DNA from: Alkalispirillum mobile
Lineage (GTDB): Bacteria; Pseudomonadota; Gammaproteobacteria; Nitrococcales; Halorhodospiraceae
NCBI RefSeq assembly: GCF_003664325.1
Contig: NZ_RCDA01000001.1
Location: 496,001 to 560,000, forward strand
Direction of reading: 5' to 3'
DNA length: 64,000 nucleotides
Position 1 is the first letter of the stretch. Each line of letters starts with the position of its first letter. Below the pieces are notes generated by a model. That model had not been told where the DNA came from. It made no database searches and saw only the letters and a program-made list of their open reading frames with translations. A program made the position numbers and the translations under genes. Of this stretch, positions 21,802 to 30,265 are shown piece after piece.

Positions 21802-23100
21802 ATGACCCGACACATCTTTGTAATCGGTTTGGACGATTTCAATCTGGCCGAACTGCAGACCGTGCGCAACGCGGGCGACTACACCTTCCACGGCCTGGTG
21901 GACTACGACACCATGGTGTTGCCCAAGTCCTACCCCATGCCGGAGATCATGGCCGAGGCCCGCCGCACCCTCGCGGACGCCCCCGCGCTGGACGGCATCA
22001 TCGGCCACTGGGACTTCCCCACCACTTCCATGCTGCCCATCCTGCGTCGGGAGCACGGCCTGCCCACCCCGAGCCTGGAGAGCGTGCTCTATTGCGAGAG
22101 CAAATACTGGAACCGGCTGGCCTGCGAGCAGGCCGTGCCCGAGTGCACGCCCGACTTCCAGGGTCTGGACCCGTTCAGCGACGATCCGCTGGCCGACCTG
22201 GACGTGGCCTACCCCTTCTGGCTCAAGCCCACGGTGGCCTTCTCCTCCTACTTGGGATTCCGAATAGAGAACGAACAACAGTACCTGGAGGCCATGGCCA
22301 CCATCCGCGAGCACATCCACGTGTTCGCCGAACCGTTCGACTACATCGTGGAGCAGTGCGAGAACCGCGCCGCCCTGCCCGACCGCGGCAGTGGCGCCAC
22401 CTGCATCGCCGAAGGGCTGATCAGCGGTCGGCTCTGCACCCTGGAAGGGTACGTGTATAACGGTGAGGTCGTGGTGTATGCGGTAGTGGACTCCCTGCGG
22501 GCGGCCAACAACGTGAGCTTTTTCAGCTACCAGTACCCCTCGCAACTGCCCGCAGGGGTGAGGAACCGAATGATCGGCCATGCCGAGAAGCTGCTCAACC
22601 ACATCGGCCTGGACCACACCCCGTTCAACATGGAGTTCTTCTGGGACGAATCTGACGACAAGATCTGGCTGCTGGAGATCAACCCTCGCATCTCCAAATC
22701 CCACTGCCCCATCTTCCAGATCGCCACCGGGGCCTCCCATCACGAAGTGGCCATCGACATCGCGTTGGGCCGGCGTCCGGACTTCCCCCGGCCGGAGGGG
22801 CGGTTCCCCATGGCGGGCAAGTTCATGCCGCGGGTGTTCGGCGACACGGTGGTTACCCGAGTCCCGTCCGAGGAGGAGATCGACGCACTCAAGCGGGTTT
22901 ATCCAGAACTCATCGTGCACCTGTCGGTGCAGGAAGGCATGCGCCTGTCAGAACTGCCCGCCCAGGACAGCTACAGTTTCGAGATTGGCGACATTTTTCT
23001 GGGGGCGGCCGAAGAGGCGGAGTTGCACCAGAAGTTCCGCGACGTCATGCAGGCGCTGGACTTCCAGTTCGCCGACGTGGTGCCCACCAACTACAGCTGA
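21802..23100 (+). CDS. ATP-grasp family protein, uncharacterised ligase
   Basis: A 432-residue ATP-grasp protein. The N-terminal third (MTRHIFVIGLDDFNLAELQ) looks like a preATP-grasp Rossmann unit. The central part has the ATP-grasp core with FWLKPTVAFSSYLG (conserved nucleotide-binding Lys) near 145-155. The metal-binding end is FNMEFFWDESDD...IWLLEINPRIS near 275-297, with the typical Glu-x-Asn-Pro-Arg. Such enzymes join a carboxylate to an amine or thiol through an acyl phosphate. No substrate domain is recognisable. It stands alone on the plus strand and its stop overlaps that of the GNAT gene by 10 bases. The neighbouring peptidase and hydrolase genes suggest amide or peptide chemistry, which is inference. 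Confidence 0.8.
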   Translation: MTRHIFVIGLDDFNLAELQTVRNAGDYTFHGLVDYDTMVLPKSYPMPEIMAEARRTLADAPALDGIIGHWDFPTTSMLPILRREHGLPTPSLESVLYCESKYWNRLACEQAVPECTPDFQGLDPFSDDPLADLDVAYPFWLKPTVAFSSYLGFRIENEQQYLEAMATIREHIHVFAEPFDYIVEQCENRAALPDRGSGATCIAEGLISGRLCTLEGYVYNGEVVVYAVVDSLRAANNVSFFSYQYPSQLPAGVRNRMIGHAEKLLNHIGLDHTPFNMEFFWDESDDKIWLLEINPRISKSHCPIFQIATGASHHEVAIDIALGRRPDFPRPEGRFPMAGKFMPRVFGDTVVTRVPSEEEIDALKRVYPELIVHLSVQEGMRLSELPAQDSYSFEIGDIFLGAAEEAELHQKFRDVMQALDFQFADVVPTNYS

Positions 23101-23678
23101 ACGCGGCGGTGGCGGGCCGTGGCCAGGCGCAGGCGGTACTCGCCCTCCAGCAGGGAGAGGACGTGCATGGAATACCGCTGACCACCCTCCACGGCACACT
23201 CCCGCGCCGTGCCCTCCATGACAAAGCCCAGGCCCAGGTACAGGCGCAGGGCCCGCTTGTTGTGCTCGGCCACGTACAGCCACAGCCGGTGGAAGCCCAG
23301 CACCTCGAAGCAGTAGCGCATGATCAGGATGAGGGCGGCGCGACCACGCCCGCCCCCCTTGCGCGCCAGGGCGATCCGGCGCAGCAGCAGATTTCCGTCC
23401 GGGTCATCGGCATCTTGCAGAACCACGTAGCCCACCGGCTCCCCCGCCTCCTCGATCACCGCATGCACCCAACCCGCGCCGTCCATGCAGGCGCGGTGCC
23501 GGGCGGCGGTCCACTGCCCCACGTAACGAGCGTTGTCCGGGTCGCGCTCCACGGCGAGTACGAACGCGCAATCCTCCGGCTGGGTCGGTCGCAGGGCCAG
23601 GCGCCCGCGCCGCAACCGCGGCGGTGGCACGGATTCACCCCCGGGGGCCATATTGCGCGGCGGCTCATCTACACTCAT
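23091..23678 (-). CDS. GNAT-family N-acetyltransferase
   Basis: A 195-residue acetyltransferase of the RimJ/RimL-like GNAT branch, using acetyl-CoA on an unknown amine. Features: LRPTQPEDCAFVLAVERDPDN near the start, the acetyl-CoA loop ARKGGGRGRAALILIMRYCF near residues 104-123, and the C-terminal HRLWLYVAEHNKRALRLYLGLGFVMEG motif typical of the fold. Its 3' end overlaps the ATP-grasp gene convergently. The start (ATG 23678) lacks a clear ribosome site. It may act on the product of a neighbouring enzyme, but that is a guess. Confidence 0.8.
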   Translation of the reverse strand: MSVDEPPRNMAPGGESVPPPRLRRGRLALRPTQPEDCAFVLAVERDPDNARYVGQWTAARHRACMDGAGWVHAVIEEAGEPVGYVVLQDADDPDGNLLLRRIALARKGGGRGRAALILIMRYCFEVLGFHRLWLYVAEHNKRALRLYLGLGFVMEGTARECAVEGGQRYSMHVLSLLEGEYRLRLATARHRRVQL

Positions 23679-23733
23679 CTGGCGAGCATAGCATCACGTT
23701 CACCCGGCCCCGCCGTCACAGAGGATCGGCCGT

Positions 23734-25035
23734 ATGGTCAGACGCACTTCCTTCGTCGATATCGACCGGATCCGCGACCGCCTGGTCTCCCTAATCCGCA
23801 TCCCCTCCATCACCGGCGAGGAGGATGCCGCCGTCGCGCAGATCGCCAACTGGCTGCAGCAGCAGGATGTGGAAATCGACTACTGGAACGACGGCATCGC
23901 CGCCCTGCAACGGGACCACCGCTACCCCGGACACGAGGTGGAGCGCGCTTGGGCCCCGGTGGTGGTGGGGGTGCTCCGGGGTGAACAGCCCGGCCCCTCG
24001 GTGCTGCTCACCGGTCACGTGGACGTGGTCCCCCCGGGGGATTACAGCCACTGGCAGGACGAGCCCTTCTCCGGCGTAACCCGCGGTGACCGCATCTACG
24101 GCTGCGGCGCCTCGGACATGAAGTCCGGCCTGATTGCGGCAATGGCCGCCTTCGAGGCCTTTGCGGAAAGCGGCCGCAACTTCCCCGGCCGCATCGTCTT
24201 CGCCGCCGTTCCCGCCGAAGAGGACAGCGGCCTGGGCACCCTCGCCGCTATCCGCGGCGGTTGGGACGCGGACGTGGCTATCATCCCCGAACCCACCGTC
24301 CAGGATGGCACCCCGGAACTGCTAATCGCCCATGCCGGCGCCATGTCGCTGCGCATCCAGGTGCCGGGCAAGTCCGCCCACGCCAGTAAGCGTCTGCAGG
24401 GTGAGAGCGCCCTGGACCACTTCATCACCCTCTACGAGGCCATGCGCGCCGACGAAAAGGCGGTCAACGAGGCCGAATCCCATCCACTGATGAGGGTCCA
24501 CCCCCTGCCCTACGCCACCAACGTGGGCACCATCCGCGGGGGGCTCTGGTCCTCCAGCGTCATGGACTCCCTGGAGGCACAGGTGCGGGTGGGCGTGCCA
24601 CTGGGCGAGACGATTGAACAGGCGGAGGCGCGTTTCCGGCGCGCCATCGACGAGGCCATCCGCGACGACCCCTGGCTGAGCCGTAACCCGCCGCGCATCA
24701 GTCGGCTGGCTTCCGGCTTCGGCTCCGCCGCCACGCCGGAGGATCACCCCCTGGTGCAGGCGCTGGCCGAGTCCGCCGAAGAGGAATACCGCCGGACCCC
24801 CGTCATCAGCGCGGCCCCCTACGGCTGCGACATGTCCGGCTGGGTGCGCCTGGCACGGGTGCCCACCGTGATCTACGGGCCGGGCGAGATCGACCTGGCC
24901 CACGCGCCCAATGAATCGGTCTCCCTGGAGACCACCTACAAGGTGGCCCGCACCCTGGTGCGCACCACCGAGCGCCTGCTCGAGTGTGACGTGGACAGCC
25001 TGCGTGCCATGCGCTCGCCAGCCGCCACGGACTGA
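23734..25035 (+). CDS. M20-family metallopeptidase/deacylase (ArgE/DapE type)
   Basis: A 433-residue zinc-dependent amidohydrolase that releases acyl groups or cleaves small peptides. The metal ligands and catalytic residues are in place: His95 and Asp97 in TGHVDVVP, Asp128 in GASDMKSG, Glu162-Glu163 in PAEEDSG, and a late His in IDLAHAPNE. The dimerisation domain (about 195-310) has the usual AHASKR segment. ATG 23734 follows AGAGGA. It is 21 bases upstream of the CocE-type hydrolase gene on the same strand, so the two form an operon. The length is close to ArgE/DapE enzymes, but I cannot assign either substrate. Confidence 0.87.
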   Translation: MVRRTSFVDIDRIRDRLVSLIRIPSITGEEDAAVAQIANWLQQQDVEIDYWNDGIAALQRDHRYPGHEVERAWAPVVVGVLRGEQPGPSVLLTGHVDVVPPGDYSHWQDEPFSGVTRGDRIYGCGASDMKSGLIAAMAAFEAFAESGRNFPGRIVFAAVPAEEDSGLGTLAAIRGGWDADVAIIPEPTVQDGTPELLIAHAGAMSLRIQVPGKSAHASKRLQGESALDHFITLYEAMRADEKAVNEAESHPLMRVHPLPYATNVGTIRGGLWSSSVMDSLEAQVRVGVPLGETIEQAEARFRRAIDEAIRDDPWLSRNPPRISRLASGFGSAATPEDHPLVQALAESAEEEYRRTPVISAAPYGCDMSGWVRLARVPTVIYGPGEIDLAHAPNESVSLETTYKVARTLVRTTERLLECDVDSLRAMRSPAATD

Positions 25036-25056
25036 ATCGGGACCGGGAGAACGCCG

Positions 25057-27090
25057 ATGCGCGTGATCGAATCGTTCGGCAATGATGTCGAGGTGCTCGA
25101 GAACGTCTGGATACCGATGTCCGACGGGGTGCGCCTGGCTGCGCGGGTGTGGCTGCCGCAGGGGGCGAGCGATCAACCGGTACCGGCCGTGCTGGAGTAC
25201 ATGCCCTACCGCAAGCGCGATTTCACCCGCTTGCGGGATGAACCCCTGCACCACTACTTCGCCGGGCACGGTTATGCCGCGATCCGCCTGGACGTGCGGG
25301 GTACCGGCGACTCCGAGGGCATACTGCGCGATGAGTACCTGGCCCAGGAGCAGGACGACGCCGAGGAGGCCATCGCCTGGATTGCCGAACAACCCTGGTG
25401 CAACGGCCGGGTGGGCATGATCGGCCTGTCCTGGGCCGGCTTTAACGCCCTGCAGGTGGCCGCCCGCCAGCCGCCCGCGCTGAAGGCCATCATCACCATG
25501 TGCTCCACCGATGACCGCTACGCGGACGACGCCCACTACAAGGGGGGCTGCCTGCTCAACGAAAACCTCAGCTGGGGGGCCGCCTTCTTCTCCCTGAACG
25601 CCTGTCCGCCGGACCCGGAGATCGTCGGCGAGGCCTGGCGGGCCCAATGGCTCGAGCGCCTGGAGAAGAACCGCCTGTTCCCCGCTTTGTGGATGCGCCA
25701 CCCCCACCGGGACGACTACTGGCGCCACGGCTCGGTCTGCGAGGACTACAGCGCCATCCGCTGCGCGGTGTATGCCGTTGGCGGCTGGGCGGACGGCTAC
25801 GTCAACGCCATCCCGCGCCTGATGGCCGGCCTTCAGGCGCCACGCAAGGCGCTGATCGGGCCCTGGCCCCACGCCTTCCCCCATGCCGCCGAGCCCGGGC
25901 CGCGGATCGGTTTCTTCCAGGAGGCGGTGCGCTGGTGGGATTACTGGCTGAAGGGCGAGGACAACGGGATCATGGACGAACCGCGAGTACGGGCCTGGAT
26001 GGAGGAGTGGATCGCCCCCGCGCCGCGCCACGACGAACGCCCCGGCCGCTGGGTGGCGGAGAGCGAGTGGCCCTCGCCGCGCATTCGCCCCCGCACCTGG
26101 CACCTGAACGTACTCTCGCTGGGTGACCGGCCGGACCCGGAGGACCGCATGCGCCTGCGCTCACCGCAGACCACGGGCCTGCGGGCCGGCGATTTCTACG
26201 GCTTCGGTGCCGAGGGGGACGCCCCCATGGACCAACGCACCGACGACGGCAAGTCGCTGGTCTTCGACTCGGACCCCCTCGCCGAGCCGGTGGAGATCCT
26301 CGGCGCGCCGGTCGTCACGCTGGACTTGGCCTGCGACAAACCGGTGGGCTACGTCATCGTCCGGCTGAACGACGTAGCACCCGACGGGGCCTCCGGGCGG
26401 GTCACCTACGGGGTACTCAACCTGACCCACCGGGAGGGCCACGAAGACCCCGCCCCGCTCGTGCCGGGAGAGCGCTACCGGGTCTCGGTGCCGTTGAACG
26501 ACATGGCCTACCGCTTCGCCCCCGGACACACCATTCGGCTGGCGGTATCGAGCGCTTACTGGCCGATTATCTGGCCGGCACCGGAGCGGGCGGAGATGAC
26601 CCTTTACACCGGCATCAGCACGCTCGAGTTGCCCTTGCGGCCACCCCGGCCGGAGGATATACAGCTACCGGATTTCGCGCCGCCGGAGCGCTGTCCCATC
26701 CCGGAGCACACCATATTGAAAACCGCCGAACCCGAACGCAGCATCGCCGTGGACCTGACCAACGACGAGACCACCTACACCGCGTTCGGCGATGCCGGCG
26801 ACGTGGGCGGGGCGGCGCTGGCCCGTATCGAGGACATCGACCTGACCCTCGGCTCCACCATGCGCCGGGTGTTCCGCATCCAGGAGCAGGACCCGCTGTC
26901 CGCGGAGGCCGTCATCGAACAGGAGACCTCCTTCCAGCGGGGGGATTGGTCGGTGCGCATCGACGCCCGGGTGCGGCTGAGCGCCGACGCGGAGCACTTT
27001 TTCATCCAGGCGATCCTCGATGCCTATGAGGGGGGTGCCCGGGTGGCCAGCCGCGAGTGGAACGAAGCCATCCCCCGGTTACTGCTCTAA
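25057..27090 (+). CDS. CocE/NonD family alpha/beta hydrolase (X-Pro dipeptidyl-peptidase S15 type)
   Basis: A 677-residue serine hydrolase with the CocE layout: an alpha/beta-hydrolase domain and a C-terminal jelly-roll domain (PepX_C-like, about 360-560). The nucleophile is Ser125 in MIGLSWAGF; the acid is probably Asp246 in GGWADGYV; the His lies in IGPWPHAFPHAAEPG near 272-276. The oxyanion region DVRGTGDSEG is typical. The last 110 residues form an extra domain beyond standard CocE. Family members hydrolyse esters, cephalosporin side chains or X-Pro amides. There is no signal peptide, so it acts in the cytoplasm. It is paired with an M20 enzyme, suggesting sequential breakdown of an acylated or peptidic compound. 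Confidence 0.87.
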   Translation: MRVIESFGNDVEVLENVWIPMSDGVRLAARVWLPQGASDQPVPAVLEYMPYRKRDFTRLRDEPLHHYFAGHGYAAIRLDVRGTGDSEGILRDEYLAQEQDDAEEAIAWIAEQPWCNGRVGMIGLSWAGFNALQVAARQPPALKAIITMCSTDDRYADDAHYKGGCLLNENLSWGAAFFSLNACPPDPEIVGEAWRAQWLERLEKNRLFPALWMRHPHRDDYWRHGSVCEDYSAIRCAVYAVGGWADGYVNAIPRLMAGLQAPRKALIGPWPHAFPHAAEPGPRIGFFQEAVRWWDYWLKGEDNGIMDEPRVRAWMEEWIAPAPRHDERPGRWVAESEWPSPRIRPRTWHLNVLSLGDRPDPEDRMRLRSPQTTGLRAGDFYGFGAEGDAPMDQRTDDGKSLVFDSDPLAEPVEILGAPVVTLDLACDKPVGYVIVRLNDVAPDGASGRVTYGVLNLTHREGHEDPAPLVPGERYRVSVPLNDMAYRFAPGHTIRLAVSSAYWPIIWPAPERAEMTLYTGISTLELPLRPPRPEDIQLPDFAPPERCPIPEHTILKTAEPERSIAVDLTNDETTYTAFGDAGDVGGAALARIEDIDLTLGSTMRRVFRIQEQDPLSAEAVIEQETSFQRGDWSVRIDARVRLSADAEHFFIQAILDAYEGGARVASREWNEAIPRLLL

Positions 27091-27120
27091 GCCCCGCCCC
27101 GCGCCGCCGAGGGCCCGTTA

Positions 27121-28134
27121 TCAGAGCCCGTAGCGCTGCCGGGCCGCGTTTAGCAGCAGGGCCAGGAGATCCGCGTAGTCATACCCGGCCCAGCCGGCCA
27201 TGATGGCCATCTTGCCGTCAGCGCTCCAGGTGGGATTGAAGTTGGCATCCAGCAGTCGGGGTACGCCGTCTGCGCCGCAGCGGTAATCGAACCGGGCATA
27301 GTCACGGAACCCCAGCCGCTCAAACAGGAACACGCTGTGCTCCACCACGGCCGCCTGTACCTCCGGCGCCAACTCGGCAGGCTTGAAACGCAGTGCCTGC
27401 CAGTAGGCCGAGTCCGGATCCGCCTTGGAACCGTAGGAGAGTATCGGGGGCAGCTCCGGCGGCAGTGCGGAGTAATCGATTTCCAGCAGCGGCAGCACGG
27501 TGAAACCGGTGGCCGGATTGCCCACCAGGCCGAGGGTGTACTCCGGACCGGTGAGAAAGTCCTGGATGAGCGCCTGCGGCCGGTCCGGGTCCAGCGCCAG
27601 CTCCTCCAGGCAGGCCTGCGCCTGCCGGGCATCGGTCACCACCGAGTCCGGTGTCACCCCCACACTGCCGCAACCGGCATTGGGTTTAATAAGGGCGGGG
27701 TAGAGCTCCGGCAACGGCAGCGGATCCGCGCTCAGGTCCACAAAGGTCTCATTGGGGACCGGGATGCCGTGGTTGGCCGCCAGCAAACGCACAAGCGCCT
27801 TGTCACCGCAGATGCTCATGCACGCCGGGTTGGCCCCGGTGTAGGGGATATCGAAGAGCTCCAGCAACGCGGGGACATTCGACTCGTGGCGCAACTGATT
27901 GCGGTACCCGGTATCGCAGAAGTTCAGCACCAGGTCCGGCGGGTTGCTGCGCAACCGCTCGAACAGACGGTCATGGTCGTCCAGCACCTCCACCCGGTAG
28001 CCGCCCAGGGCCTCCAGGGCGATGCGGGCCTGCCGCACGGCCTCCACGTCGCCCTCGCCGAAGCGCCCGTCCACCCCGTACTCGTAGGGCAGGCGCGGAT
28101 CGCCACTTAACAGGCAGAGATGAAGTGGGCGCAT
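27121..28134 (-). CDS. D-Ala-D-Ala ligase-like ATP-grasp protein
   Basis: A 337-residue ATP-grasp enzyme of the Ddl-like branch. Features: DLVLNFCDTGYRN in the N-terminal domain, PYTGANPACMSICGDKALVRLLAANHGIPVP (the usual lead-in to ATP-grasp), LIKPNAGCGSVGV with the nucleotide-binding Lys, EYTLGLVGN, and the metal-binding LLDANFNPTWS, where Ddl proper has a Glu-x-Asn-x-x-Pro-Gly. The Asp-Ala-Asn-Phe-Asn-Pro ending shows that it is not a standard Ddl. Substrate unknown; probably an amino acid or dipeptide ligase. It is the last gene of a three-gene unit with the flavoprotein and the glutamine amidotransferase. Confidence 0.8.
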   Translation of the reverse strand: MRPLHLCLLSGDPRLPYEYGVDGRFGEGDVEAVRQARIALEALGGYRVEVLDDHDRLFERLRSNPPDLVLNFCDTGYRNQLRHESNVPALLELFDIPYTGANPACMSICGDKALVRLLAANHGIPVPNETFVDLSADPLPLPELYPALIKPNAGCGSVGVTPDSVVTDARQAQACLEELALDPDRPQALIQDFLTGPEYTLGLVGNPATGFTVLPLLEIDYSALPPELPPILSYGSKADPDSAYWQALRFKPAELAPEVQAAVVEHSVFLFERLGFRDYARFDYRCGADGVPRLLDANFNPTWSADGKMAIMAGWAGYDYADLLALLLNAARQRYGL

Positions 28135-28146
28135 GCGTTCTCCTCG

Positions 28147-29340
28147 CTAGACGTGCTGGCCGGCCGCGTGCCCGGAAGCCCAGGCCCACTGAAAGTTGTG
28201 TCCACCCAGGTGGCCGGTGACATCCACCACCTCGCCGATAAAGTACAGCCCCGGGTAATCGCGACACGCCATCGTTTTGGAAGATAGCGCATCAGTGCCA
28301 ACCCCGCCCAATGTGACCTCCGCCGTGCGGTAGCCCTCGGTACCGTCCGGCCAGACCGTCCAGGGCTGACAGGCCTGGCGAACGCGGTCCATATCTTCGC
28401 CGGTCAACTGCTCCAGGCGCTTGTCCGGCACCCAGAGCTCGCACCAGCGTTGCGCCACCCGGCGGGTCAGCTGCTCGCCCAGCAGGTTCTTCAGCCGCAG
28501 CCGGGGGCGTTCCCGGCGCATGCGCTCGATGTGCTCCACCAACGCCCGATCGGGGAACAGATCGATCTCCAGCGGTTCACCCGGCTGCCAGTAGGAGGAG
28601 GCCTGCAGGATGGCCGGTCCGCTCAGCCCGCGGTGCGTGAACAGGATGTTCTCGCGGAAGCTCGAACCCTGGGCATGGGTGACCGTGTCCAGCGACACGC
28701 CGGCCAGGTCCTTCAACTGGCGCAGCTTGCGGGCATCCAGGGTCACCGGCACCAGGGCAGCGCGTGTGGGTTCCACGGGCAGCCCCAGGGAGCGGGCCAG
28801 GTCGAAGCCGAAGCCCGTTGCCCCCATCTTGGGTATGGAATAGCCACCGGTAGCGACCACCAGGGACTTGCAGGCGACCGGGCCCTGGGGCGTTGTGAGC
28901 GTGTGCGGCGTCCCCACCCGCAGGTCGGTCACGGGTGTGTGGGTGCGGACCTCCACCCCCACCGCCCGGCACTCATCCAGCAGCAGGCGCACAATGTCCT
29001 TGGAGGAGCGGTCGCAGAAGAGCTGCCCGAGCTTTTTCTCGTGGTAGGGGATGCCGTGTTTCTCCACCAGCGCAATGAACTGCCAGGGCGTGTACCGGCT
29101 GAGGGCGGACTTGGGGAAGTGGGGATTCGCCGACAGGAAGTGCTCGGGGCCGGAGTGGATGTTGGTGAAATTGCACCGGCCGCCCCCGGACATGAGGATC
29201 TTCTTGCCCACCTTGTTGGCGTGGTCCAGCACCAGCACCCGCCGGCCCCGCCCACCGGCGGTGAGCGCGCACATCAGGCCAGCCGCGCCGGCACCGATGA
29301 TGACCACGTCATACTGCTTGCGGGAGGATGGAGAAGCCAT
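28147..29340 (-). CDS. HI0933-family FAD-dependent flavoprotein (YhiN-like)
   Basis: A 397-residue predicted NAD(P)/FAD oxidoreductase. The N-terminal dinucleotide fold is DVVIIGAGAAGLMCALTA at about 11-28. The family hallmark KKILMSGGGRCNFTN follows at about 47-61. The C-terminal FAD segment is GLYFIGEVVDVTGHLGG, then GHNFQWAWASG. The reaction is not established for this family. It lies 12 bases downstream of the glutamine amidotransferase gene and 12 bases upstream of the ATP-grasp gene, so all three are probably co-transcribed. Confidence 0.88.
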   Translation of the reverse strand: MASPSSRKQYDVVIIGAGAAGLMCALTAGGRGRRVLVLDHANKVGKKILMSGGGRCNFTNIHSGPEHFLSANPHFPKSALSRYTPWQFIALVEKHGIPYHEKKLGQLFCDRSSKDIVRLLLDECRAVGVEVRTHTPVTDLRVGTPHTLTTPQGPVACKSLVVATGGYSIPKMGATGFGFDLARSLGLPVEPTRAALVPVTLDARKLRQLKDLAGVSLDTVTHAQGSSFRENILFTHRGLSGPAILQASSYWQPGEPLEIDLFPDRALVEHIERMRRERPRLRLKNLLGEQLTRRVAQRWCELWVPDKRLEQLTGEDMDRVRQACQPWTVWPDGTEGYRTAEVTLGGVGTDALSSKTMACRDYPGLYFIGEVVDVTGHLGGHNFQWAWASGHAAGQHV

Positions 29341-29352
29341 GCGCCGCTGGCC

Positions 29353-30165
29353 TCAAAGTTTGTCCGGGTCCGGGTGGGACCATCGGGGAATGGTCTCGAC
29401 TCCCCTCGCCCGGACCTCCCCATCCTCCCAGAGCCGCCACTCCCCGGGCTGGTAATGGTCCCAGTGCTCGTCACTGGTCAGCGGCTCGGTGGCGATCACG
29501 CTCACCACGTCCCGGGGAGTGGTAACGGCCTGGAAATCCACGGTCACGTCCGCGTCCTTCAGGCGCGCCGGGCCGAAGGGCGCCCGCCGCGTGATGGCAA
29601 CCATCTTTGTGCTGCAGAAGGTGAACACCCATCGGCCGTTGCTCAGCAGCAGGTTGAACACCCCCTCCCGGGCGTACTCGGCAGCCGCCTTCACCACAAC
29701 CTGCAACAGGGTGTCGTCATCCACCCCCGGGCTGTACGCCGCGCGGATGCGGTTCAACAGGTCGCAGAAGATGTGCTCACTGTCAGTATCACCCACGGGC
29801 CGGTACACCCCCGGGCGGGCCTTGAAGCCGTGCAACTGGCCGTTGTGGGCGAAGCTCCAGTAACGGCCCCACAACTCGCGGATGAAGGGGTGGGTATTCT
29901 CCAGCCCCACCGCGCCCACGTTGGCCTGCCGGATATGGCAGACCGCCGCCCGGCTCTTGATCGGTTGGGTCTGGACCACCTCGGCAATGCGCGAGTCGGC
30001 GCTGGGGTCCGGATCGTGGAACACGCGCACCCCCCGGCCCTCATAAAAGGCCACGCCCCAACCGTCCTTGTGCGGACCGGCCGCACCGCCCCGCCGTGCC
30101 AGGCCGGTGAAGCTGAAACACAGGTCGGTAGGCGTGTTGGCACTCATGGCCAGAAGCTCGCACAT
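29353..30165 (-). CDS. Class II glutamine amidotransferase (YafJ-like)
   Basis: A 270-residue Ntn-type amidotransferase domain that would release ammonia from glutamine. The start is fixed at ATG 30165 because the catalytic Cys must be residue 2 (MCELLAMSANTP) after removal of Met; the open frame upstream has no family similarity. Other landmarks: KDGWGVAFYEG, SRAAVCHIRQANVGAV, and THPFIRELWGRYWSFAHNGQ. There is no synthetase domain in the same protein, as is usual for YafJ. Its ammonia acceptor could be the product of the ATP-grasp enzyme in the same unit, which is speculative. Confidence 0.88.
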   Translation of the reverse strand: MCELLAMSANTPTDLCFSFTGLARRGGAAGPHKDGWGVAFYEGRGVRVFHDPDPSADSRIAEVVQTQPIKSRAAVCHIRQANVGAVGLENTHPFIRELWGRYWSFAHNGQLHGFKARPGVYRPVGDTDSEHIFCDLLNRIRAAYSPGVDDDTLLQVVVKAAAEYAREGVFNLLLSNGRWVFTFCSTKMVAITRRAPFGPARLKDADVTVDFQAVTTPRDVVSVIATEPLTSDEHWDHYQPGEWRLWEDGEVRARGVETIPRWSHPDPDKL

Positions 30166-30265
30166 ACCCTCGGCAGACCTCGCATTACCCGGGGCCACCG
30201 GCCGAATGACAGCCCGGCGACGACAAGACTCGATTCGCAGGCCGACCACCGGCCCGCGCCCCATC

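Noticed and set aside
24322-26103. 593-residue open frame opposite the M20 and CocE genes
   Set aside because: Both plus-strand genes have intact catalytic motifs; the antisense frame has none.
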